From Flavobacteriales bacterium (GTDB taxonomy: Bacteria; Bacteroidota; Bacteroidia; Flavobacteriales_D; Sanyastnellaceae): DNA of 12,223 bases. The stretch lies in contig WTJL01000049.1 of NCBI GenBank assembly GCA_011524845.1, positions 2,882-15,104 on the forward strand. Direction: 5' to 3'. The translations under genes and the position numbers were made by a program. Of this stretch, positions 7,401-12,223 are shown in pieces; within the stretch, counting starts at the first letter, position 1, and every line of letters begins with the position of its first letter. Below the pieces are notes generated by a model that was not told where the DNA came from, made no database searches, and worked only from the letters and a program-made list of their open reading frames with translations.

Positions 7401-9482
7401 GTGCACCGCGCCCCGGTGGCCGATTTCGACTTGTCCGACATGGCCGCATGCGCAGGCACCGAGATCGCCTTGGACGACCGCAGCATGTTTGCCGACGTGG
7501 TGACCTTGGACTGGGGCGAGGGCAACGGTCCTGAGGAAAATGCCGCAGACACCCACGTCTTCAGCAACCTCAACTATGAACCCACGGTGGTCGAGGTCGT
7601 CCAAACCGCCACCACGGCGTTTGGATGCACCGCTCAGGCCATGGTGAACCACACCATCTACCCCAAAGTCACCGCAGATTTCTTGCCGCCAGTGGCCGCT
7701 TGCGCACCTTTCACGTTGACGCTCGTCAACCAGAGCGCCAACGCCAACGGCACCTTCACGTGGGACTTTGGCGACGGAAGCCCTGTGTCCCAAAGTGCAC
7801 AGCCCAGCCACCTCTACGAAACGCCCGCCGATGCGAGCAGCGTGTACACAGTGTCCCTGCACGCCACCAGCACGTACGGCTGTGCCGACAGCACCAGCCA
7901 CGACGTGGAAGTGCACGCCACACCCATCGCGGACATGGAGGTGCTCAGCCAAGAAGGTTGCTACCCACTGGAAGTGACGTTTGGCAACCAAAGCGTGGGT
8001 GGAGACACCTACACCTGGACTTACGGCACCGGACTGAACAGCCAAGAGACTGCGGAAGAACACACCGTGGCGTACTTCAACCCCACCTCCAACGTGGTGA
8101 CGTACACCGCCGTGTTGACGGTCAGCACCGACGCTGGCTGCAGCAGCCAAGACGTGACCTACATCGAAGTGCTTCCTGAAGTGGAAGCCCACATCGAGGG
8201 TGGACTGAGTGGGTGTGCGCCCTTGGAGGTGGACTTCTTGAACCTCAGCGATGGCGCAGCGAGCTACACGTGGGACTTTGGGGATGGAGGCCAAAGCGCC
8301 ACCACCCACGCCAACCACATCTTCACCACCGATCCAGGAGAAGACGCCACGTACACGGTGTCCCTCGTGGCGGAATCGGTCTACGGATGCACCGACACCG
8401 CGCAAGTGTCTGTGCAGGTCTTTGCAGCCCCCACCGCTGACTTTGTGACGAGCTCCACGCAATTGACCTTCCCCGCCACGACGGTGACGTTGTCCAACAC
8501 CTCGACGGCCGGTGAAAGCGCAGACTTCTACTGGACGTTTGGAGACGGCCAAGTGAGTTACGACGCCCAACCCGAGCCGCACGAATACGGCACGTGGGGC
8601 ACGTTCGACATCACGTTGGAAGTGGACAACGGCTACTGCTCGTCGGTCGCGAGCACCGCGGTTCAAGTGTTGGCCCCCACCCCCACCATTGGGTTCACGG
8701 GAGAAGGGGCAGGATGTGCTCCCTTGACGGTGCAGTTCAACAACCTGAGCACCTTTGCCAGCAGCTACCGTTGGGAATTTTCAGACGGATCGGTGCGCAG
8801 CGACGACAGCCCCGTCCACGTGTTCAACGAACCCGGGGTGTACGACGTGACCTTGTTTGTGGAGGGATTCGACGGCTCAGAATTGGTGGAATCTCACACC
8901 GCAGTGGTGGAGGTGTTCCCCACCGCCCAAGCTGCCTTCTCTCTGAACCCCAACCACGTGATGGTGCCTGGCCAGCCGGTGTACTTCCTCAACCTGTCAG
9001 AGGATGCCACGGACTTTGCATGGGACTTTGGCGACGGCGCCACGAGCATCTCAGAATCGCCCACCCACGAGTACACCACAGCCGGGGTTTACGACGTGAC
9101 GTTGACGGCCAGCAACGTGTGGGGATGTGCCACCACCTACTCCCTGCCTGAGGCCGTGCTGGCGGAAGAGGGAGGCATGATGGTCTTCCCCAACGCGTTC
9201 ACGCCCAGTTCCACCGGGTCGACGGGCGGATACTACGACGCCTACAGCTACGACAACGACGTGTTCCGTCCATTGCACGCCGGTGTGGAGACCTTCGAAT
9301 TGATGGTGTTCACTAAGTGGGGTGAAATGATCTTCTACAGCAACGACGTCAGCATCGGTTGGGACGGGTACGTCCAAGGCAAACTGGCCGCCACCGACGT
9401 TTACGCATGGAAGGCCACGGCCACATTGAGCAACGGCGAGCGTCTGCAACAGCTGGGCAACGTCACTTTGTTGGCGCGCTGA
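4419..9482 (+). CDS. Giant secreted PKD-repeat protein with type-B T9SS C-terminal sorting domain
   Basis: Surface or extracellular adhesin-like protein of 1687 residues. Signal peptide 1-30 (hydrophobic LALAGVFALAMGA, cleavage after ASA), which fixes the ATG at 4419 because the next Met is residue 24. Residues 33-1581 hold about 18 PKD-like beta-sandwich modules of 80-105 residues; the signature W-x-FGDG is clear at 772-777, 1115-1120, 1285-1290, 1372-1377 and 1535-1540, and degenerate elsewhere (FDDG, FSDG, LADG). Many modules open with GCAPL/GCSP and close with GC. Residues 1587-1687 match the gliding-motility-associated type-B sorting domain: MMVFPNAFTP, VFRP, FTKWGEMIFYSND, GWDG, GKLAATDVYAWKA, GNVTLLAR. 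Such substrates cross the outer membrane by T9SS and usually need a PorP/SprF-like partner, which is the next gene. Comparable to SprB in architecture, though much shorter. Ligand unknown; attachment, gliding or biofilm are the usual roles. Confidence 0.9.
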   Translation: MLTTKLVSKTWTLALAGVFALAMGATQASAQCGTLLDGDGVASPDPVYFECNDGSGSFQFFPLTQGTWTNVTVNWGDGSAPEFFAEWSALSAISHTYSYEEFATYNLTFSTASCSATATLEKSVLVNPAIVVPEGWPTGDCAPATLSFVNGSTNVTPDTEFTWTFDDGTTMTAGPEDEGATVSHLYDAFTTGCQREVTLTATNACRTSEFGVPAAVTIDYINIWDKDNPLIDASSTVLCWPDNTVDLWNVSERVCFANGNTQQRQERWELGGPYGPGGISEIDWRPWVNSDPVTLTFPEVGEYTITLAIENYCGVDEQSITIVVREPLAADVSGPVEACEGERLEFTATAADADFFEWDFYGTDEYWYPSQTGDMIWTYNTPGEYDLTVAVGLDNQSESCAAEVVHHLVVKPKPRANIALSDTEGCDALTVDAEETYLEGQSYEWTLPDGSTSMGPSVTGIELTELGSHPFALTVAGVNGCTRTVNDVVDVFPSPQPAFTAGAVCEGNPTSFTDLSLPQGADTLDTWAWTFGDAGVSNDRHPEHVYNMAGTYMVTLNVSDPHCSAAVSEEVVVQSAPDLAVTSNVVEGCSPLFVDFEATSTGDVVWAFGDDNGGDGSSVSHVYLGDPTVEWTYTVTAQAVNEFACVTEAVMEVRTLPSADASFSVSEAGCSPFTPVFTNESVRATSYTWVFDDNTTSNDVEPTHVFTNTTGFLDAQPVQLIAHAANGCHDTTLAAVSIKPEAFFTMTLEEDEACSPFSLMAPSVDGAENHVWTFGDGTGSSSVPNPVHVYENSTEDPATYTLTLDATNSFGCPGSVSRDVTVNPSPVAEFTADIQSGCAPLTVTFEELSQRATSFAWNYGDATTADGHNATTHAHTFDLEGFEPVARAVTLTVEAEGGCTDSHTVAVEVYPEVVAEPMGALEGCAPWQAHLVANGYETASNHDITWTLADGETFEGAALQRTFVGVEGEDQTFTLGLNITSPYGCTADAAVEATVHRAPVADFDLSDMAACAGTEIALDDRSMFADVVTLDWGEGNGPEENAADTHVFSNLNYEPTVVEVVQTATTAFGCTAQAMVNHTIYPKVTADFLPPVAACAPFTLTLVNQSANANGTFTWDFGDGSPVSQSAQPSHLYETPADASSVYTVSLHATSTYGCADSTSHDVEVHATPIADMEVLSQEGCYPLEVTFGNQSVGGDTYTWTYGTGLNSQETAEEHTVAYFNPTSNVVTYTAVLTVSTDAGCSSQDVTYIEVLPEVEAHIEGGLSGCAPLEVDFLNLSDGAASYTWDFGDGGQSATTHANHIFTTDPGEDATYTVSLVAESVYGCTDTAQVSVQVFAAPTADFVTSSTQLTFPATTVTLSNTSTAGESADFYWTFGDGQVSYDAQPEPHEYGTWGTFDITLEVDNGYCSSVASTAVQVLAPTPTIGFTGEGAGCAPLTVQFNNLSTFASSYRWEFSDGSVRSDDSPVHVFNEPGVYDVTLFVEGFDGSELVESHTAVVEVFPTAQAAFSLNPNHVMVPGQPVYFLNLSEDATDFAWDFGDGATSISESPTHEYTTAGVYDVTLTASNVWGCATTYSLPEAVLAEEGGMMVFPNAFTPSSTGSTGGYYDAYSYDNDVFRPLHAGVETFELMVFTKWGEMIFYSNDVSIGWDGYVQGKLAATDVYAWKATATLSNGERLQQLGNVTLLAR
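4515..9161 (+). repeat. Array of about 18 PKD-like modules (protein-level tandem repeat)
   Basis: Approximate module borders in residues: 33, 129, 220, 326, 412, 493, 574, 656, 739, 824, 911, 997, 1082, 1166, 1251, 1335, 1418, 1501 to 1581. The period is close to 84 residues (about 250 bp) from module 5 on; modules 1-4 are longer and more diverged. The repeat is strong in protein but weak in DNA: the longest identity I noticed is 17 bp, TGGGACTTTGGCGACGG at 7761-7777 and 9021-9037, with a shorter version at 8271. This suggests old duplication under protein-level selection rather than recent expansion. Confidence 0.8.
9162..9479 (+). other. Type-B T9SS C-terminal sorting domain (CHU_C/TIGR04131-like)
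   Basis: Last 106 residues of the PKD protein. Conserved points: PNAFTP (1591-1596), NDVFRP (1613-1618), FELMVFTKWGEMIF (1626-1639), GWDG (1647-1650), GK-x-x-x-TDVYAWKA (1654-1666), and the terminal GNVTLLAR. In typical members PNAFTP runs directly into NGDGxND; here about 16 residues rich in Ser, Gly and Tyr (SSTGSTGGYYDAYSYD) sit between FTP and NDVF. The domain is cleaved or used for anchoring after T9SS export in characterised type-B substrates. Confidence 0.85.
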
Positions 9483-9518
9483 TGTAACTCCCTCCCCCCA
9501 AACCTCGTACATCCCCTT

Positions 9519-10547
9519 ATGCAACTGTTCTCCCGGTCCTTTTGGAAGCCTGCCGCCACCGCGGCCTGGCTCGCGTGCGCAAGCCTCGCGGGAGTGACGG
9601 TGCATGCCCAAGACCAGCAGTTCACGCAATTCAACGCGGCGCCTACGTCGTTCAACCCTGCCTACGCGGGGGTGTCGGGCAAGGCGAGGTTGGCCTCCTT
9701 GTACCGTTCCCAATGGACGGCAATGCCCCAAGCTTTCACGGGATTTCATTTGGCCTACGACCGCCCCACCCTCGACAAGCGGATGGGGTTTGGGTTTTTG
9801 CTGAGCAACGAACAAGCTGGGGCTGGTTCTTTGAACCGCATTCAATTCATGGGACAGGCCGCGCACAACCTGCGCTTGGGCCGTCGCCTGAACCTGCGGA
9901 CAGGCATGCAACTCGGCTTTGGGGCCCGCAGCATCGACGTCACCAACCTCGTCTTCACCGATCAGCTTCTGCGCGACAACGCCACCGTCTCGGTGGAGCA
10001 AGGGCTGGGAGCGGGAACGCAGTACATGGACATGGGAGCTGGATTCATGCTCTTGTCGCGGCGCGTCTGGTTGGGCGCTTCCGCCAACCATTTGACCACG
10101 CCCAACGTCAGCTTGAATCCCGCCTTGCCAGAGCGCTTGGCCGTGTTGTACACGGGGCACGGCGGTGCGCGCATCCAGCTCGCCCGCGGACCTCGCGGAC
10201 GGTTCCGTCGCGACGTGGTGGTGTCTTGGAAGTACATGCAGCAAGGAGACCGCAACCAGTTGGACGTGGGCGCGTACTACGATTTGAGCCTGTTCACCCT
10301 GGGCGTATGGTACCGGGGACTTCCCGTTCAGCAATCCGCGGATGGGTCGTTGGATGTGGACGCCTTGAGCTTTGTGTTTGGGTTTGGCAACCGCGACTTC
10401 AAAATGGGCTACAGCTACGACATCACCTTGAACCGACTCGGCGTCCTCGGAACGGCTGGCTCACATGAATTCAGCGTGAAATACTTCTGGGACGTGGCAC
10501 GCCGCCGCGATCCCCGACCGCCTTACCACCCCTGCGTCGAGTACTGA
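9519..10547 (+). CDS. PorP/SprF family type IX secretion system membrane protein
   Basis: Outer-membrane protein of 342 residues. Signal peptide 1-30 with cleavage after VHA, leaving QDQQFTQF at the mature N-terminus. Family hallmarks: FTQF (35-38), SFNPAYAG (44-51), SLYRSQW (60-66), the GMQLGFGARSID-x6-FTDQL block (129-150), alternating amphipathic strands through the rest, GSHEFSVKYFW (314-324) and a terminal PCV-like motif (338-340). PorP and SprF are linked with the T9SS of Porphyromonas and Flavobacterium; SprF is needed for secretion of the SprB adhesin, and PorP/SprF-like genes very often follow genes for type-B substrates. The gene starts 36 bp after the PKD adhesin gene, so it is very likely the dedicated partner of that substrate. 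The stop is only 3 bp from the end of the convergent murB. Confidence 0.93.
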   Translation: MQLFSRSFWKPAATAAWLACASLAGVTVHAQDQQFTQFNAAPTSFNPAYAGVSGKARLASLYRSQWTAMPQAFTGFHLAYDRPTLDKRMGFGFLLSNEQAGAGSLNRIQFMGQAAHNLRLGRRLNLRTGMQLGFGARSIDVTNLVFTDQLLRDNATVSVEQGLGAGTQYMDMGAGFMLLSRRVWLGASANHLTTPNVSLNPALPERLAVLYTGHGGARIQLARGPRGRFRRDVVVSWKYMQQGDRNQLDVGAYYDLSLFTLGVWYRGLPVQQSADGSLDVDALSFVFGFGNRDFKMGYSYDITLNRLGVLGTAGSHEFSVKYFWDVARRRDPRPPYHPCVEY

Positions 10548-10550
10548 TCG

Positions 10551-11837
10551 TCAGGGCGCCTTGGCCCCGATTTGATTGACCTCAGGCTCGAGGGCCACCC
10601 CAAACTTGTCTTCCACGGACGCCATGATGTCTTGGGCCAACGCCCACACTTCTTGGCCTGTGGCGCCCCCAAAATGCACCAGCACCAGCGCCTGCCGGTC
10701 GTGAACGCCGTGGGTTTCTCGACGGTGACCTTTCCAACCGGCTTGCTCAATGAGCCACCCGGCGGCGAGCTTCACCTCTCCTGAGGGTTGCGGATAGTTG
10801 GGCATGTGGGGGTGAGCGGCAAGCAACGTGTTGGCGACCGAAGCAGGCACCGTGGGGTTCTTGAAGAAAGACCCTGCATTTCCAATCTCTGCGGGATCAG
10901 GGAGCTTCGACCGTCGGATGCGGATGACCGCGTCGCTCACGTCGCGGTGCGTTCGGTCTTCTGGAGCGAGGTGCTTGAGTTCCTCTTCGATGGCCCCGTA
11001 GCCCATGCGCAAGGGGCTCTCACGGTCGAGGTCAAAGGCCACCTGCACCAAAATCCACTTGCCGCGCTCTTCCCGTTTGAACACGCTCTCGCGGTACCCA
11101 AACGCGCACTCTTGCGCATTGAACCGTTGCAACGCTCCGTCCGACACGCGGACCGCATCCAACCACGCGAAGTGGTCCTTGATCTCCACGCCGTACGCCC
11201 CAATGTTTTGCATGGGGCTGGCCCCCACACTTCCGGGAATGAGCGACAGGTTTTCCAACCCGCCCCATCCGCGGTCCAAAGTGTCCATGACAAAGTCGTG
11301 CCACACCTCGCCCGCACCCACCGCCACTTGAACGCGTTGACCGTCGTCGGACAACACCGTTGTGCCGTGCAATTGAATCCTCAGGACCAATGCATCGACG
11401 TCCCCGTGCAAGAGCATGTTGCTTCCGCCACCCAGCACGAGCAATTCGCGGTTGTGGGACCGCGCCCAGTCCAGGGCCGCCCGCAGCGCCTCCAACGAGG
11501 TGATGTCGGCAAACCATCGCGCCTTTGCGTGGATGCCAAACGTGGTGTACGCCGCCAAATCCACGTGCTCTTGCAAGTGAAAGGCCTCATGGTCGACGGA
11601 AGGTTGTCCACCCCCAGCCTTCCAAGCGGCCTCGAAATCCTCCCGTGCCACCGCGGACCATGGTCCGTCGTCGGACAACATGTCGAGGATGCGTTGACGT
11701 TCAGGCCACGTGGTGGCGATCACGTCGTGGCACATGGTTTGGCCTCCCATCCGGGTGCACTCCCAAAAACGACTCGGCCCTTGAATGGCGTACACATTCT
11801 CGGTTCCGGTCAATTGGAGGTACACAGGGTACTGCAT
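10551..11837 (-). CDS. murB: UDP-N-acetylmuramate dehydrogenase (MurB) with N-terminal extra domain
   Basis: FAD-dependent enzyme reducing UDP-GlcNAc-enolpyruvate to UDP-MurNAc with NADPH, in cytoplasmic peptidoglycan precursor synthesis. 428 residues as read; the MurB part runs from about 90 to 428 and resembles the E. coli type I enzyme over its length: YTTFGI (97-102), GGGSNMLL (136-143), ENLSLIPGSVGASPMQNIGAYGVE (195-218 region), FGYRESVFK (246-254), GNAGSFFKNP (319-328), KLAAGWLIEQAGWKG (356-370), LEPEV (416-420). Arg249, Ser323 and Glu418 correspond to catalytic Arg159, Ser229 and Glu325 of E. coli. Residues 1-75 are not part of MurB and resemble small stand-alone Bacteroidota proteins; 76-89 look like a linker. 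The ATG at 11837 is the start that includes this domain. If MurB is made alone, TTG at codon 88 (11576) or GTG at codon 92 (11564) would give normal length. The frame stays open upstream to 12179, but that part overlaps the TPR gene and is spurious. Confidence 0.93.
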   Translation of the reverse strand: MQYPVYLQLTGTENVYAIQGPSRFWECTRMGGQTMCHDVIATTWPERQRILDMLSDDGPWSAVAREDFEAAWKAGGGQPSVDHEAFHLQEHVDLAAYTTFGIHAKARWFADITSLEALRAALDWARSHNRELLVLGGGSNMLLHGDVDALVLRIQLHGTTVLSDDGQRVQVAVGAGEVWHDFVMDTLDRGWGGLENLSLIPGSVGASPMQNIGAYGVEIKDHFAWLDAVRVSDGALQRFNAQECAFGYRESVFKREERGKWILVQVAFDLDRESPLRMGYGAIEEELKHLAPEDRTHRDVSDAVIRIRRSKLPDPAEIGNAGSFFKNPTVPASVANTLLAAHPHMPNYPQPSGEVKLAAGWLIEQAGWKGHRRETHGVHDRQALVLVHFGGATGQEVWALAQDIMASVEDKFGVALEPEVNQIGAKAP

Positions 11838-11879
11838 GTGACGAAGTTGCCCCAATTTCGCGTTCTGATTTCGTGCGCG
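11838..11879. promoter_or_regulatory. Divergent 42-bp region between murB and the TPR gene
   Basis: The two start codons face away from each other, so promoters for both must lie here or inside the opposite gene. On the plus strand TTG (11847-11849), 16 bases and TGATTTCG (11866-11873) resemble the Bacteroidota TTG / TAnnTTTG pair with two mismatches; transcription would start near the ATG itself. Nothing comparable was seen for murB on the minus strand. Only the location is well supported. Confidence 0.25.
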
Positions 11880-12223
11880 ATGAAAGCTTCTCACAACCCC
11901 AACGCTGACAACTCCCCGTCCAAGGCCCCTGCCGAGCAGGCGATGGAGCGCGGAGATTGGGCGAACGCCTTGGCCGAATGGAAGTCGTGGTGGGCCGCCG
12001 CCGGGGAACACGCCAACCTCGACCCTGACGCCATGCACGACAGGGCCATCTGTCATTTCCATTGCGGCGACAAAGGGGTGGCGCTCGATTGGCTGAACCG
12101 AGCCGCCGACGTTCAGCCCGAATACAGCTACCGGTACAGTTCTCGTGGGTGGATGAAGCAGGCATCTGGTGACACCCATGGCGCCATTGCCGACTACAAG
12201 AAAGCGCTGGAATTGGACCCCGA
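11880..12223 (+). CDS. Tetratricopeptide-repeat protein, 3' end outside window
   Basis: The frame is open from ATG 11880 to the last base (114 full codons plus two bases). Residues 1-18 are polar (Asn, Ser, Pro, Lys) with no signal peptide, so a cytoplasmic protein is likely. From about residue 19 the sequence shows helix-turn-helix TPR spacing: AMERGDWANALAEWKSWW (21-38), then DRAICHFHCGDKGVALDWLNRAADVQP, and the clearest unit YRYSSRGWMKQASGDTHGAI followed by ADYKKALELDP, the textbook TPR ending. TPR proteins serve as scaffolds for protein contacts; no partner can be named. Bacteroidota carry short TPR proteins with a similar Y-RYSSR...GAI-DY-KA-ELDPE run. The start fits because it lies directly after the divergent gap; an in-frame TTG at 11847 would be the only near upstream option. 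Confidence 0.8.
   Translation, partial: MKASHNPNADNSPSKAPAEQAMERGDWANALAEWKSWWAAAGEHANLDPDAMHDRAICHFHCGDKGVALDWLNRAADVQPEYSYRYSSRGWMKQASGDTHGAIADYKKALELDP

Noticed and set aside
6270..8666. Very long open frame (798 codons) on the minus strand across the PKD array
   Set aside because: It is antisense to a clear coding repeat and has an implausible composition (Gly, Val, His, Arg rich, no recognisable domain). GC-rich codon bias plus the repeated module pattern keeps stops out of this frame.
4515..9161. Recent DNA-level tandem repeat or phase-variable array
   Set aside because: Identity between modules is limited to very short DNA stretches (longest noticed 17 bp); the repeat is visible only in protein.
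9051..10334. 427-codon minus-strand open frame across the end of the PKD gene and the PorP/SprF gene
   Set aside because: It crosses two well-supported genes and an intergenic spacer in antisense and has no recognisable feature.
10554..10567. GGGC / GCCC hairpin as terminator for the plus-strand genes
   Set aside because: Only 4 bp of stem, no T-run after it, and it lies inside murB coding sequence; not distinguishable from chance.
11838..12179. Upstream extension of murB to an ATG at 12179
   Set aside because: This part is antisense to the TPR gene, has a shadow-like composition, and would add 114 residues before the plausible MQYPVYLQL start.

Overview
The window looks like chromosome of a GC-rich member of the Bacteroidota. 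Three things point there: a T9SS type-B sorted PKD-repeat adhesin followed by a PorP/SprF-family protein, AddA/RecB and MurB proteins of the usual bacterial types, and start codons without clear Shine-Dalgarno sites. The lineage below phylum cannot be fixed from the sequence alone. Coding density is very high: the six gaps between genes total under 200 bases. I see no tRNA, rRNA, CRISPR array, insertion sequence or prophage gene.

Layout. (1) 1-2439, minus: 5' part of a UvrD/AddA-type recombination helicase that runs off the left edge. (2) 2502-4382, plus: two lipoproteins that look like an MbnP/MbnH pair, a copper-binding protein and a di-heme MauG-like enzyme that modifies it. They are 9 bp apart. 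(3) 4419-9482, plus: a 1687-residue secreted protein with about 18 PKD-like modules and a C-terminal type-B T9SS sorting domain. (4) 9519-10547, plus: a PorP/SprF-family outer-membrane protein, the usual partner of type-B substrates. (5) 10551-11837, minus: MurB with an extra N-terminal domain of about 75-90 residues, convergent with gene 4 with only 3 bp between the stops. (6) 11880 to the right edge, plus: start of a TPR-repeat protein, divergent from murB.

How they may work together. Genes 2-4 are four ORFs in one direction with gaps of 9, 36 and 36 bp, so they could be one transcript. The adhesin and PorP/SprF protein form a recognisable SprB/SprF-like cell-surface unit: secretion through T9SS, then attachment or gliding. 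The MbnP/MbnH pair would act in the periplasm or on a membrane surface, where the di-heme enzyme is expected to oxidise a Trp of MbnP to kynurenine to build a copper site. Whether the copper pair and the surface protein share a function is open. The flanking helicase (DNA repair), MurB (peptidoglycan precursor synthesis) and TPR protein are housekeeping or unrelated genes.

The points most worth a second look are the MbnP/MbnH pair next to a T9SS adhesin, the N-terminal fusion on MurB, the ladder of paired cysteines in the PKD array, and two 36-bp spacers with matching sequence blocks at matching offsets.
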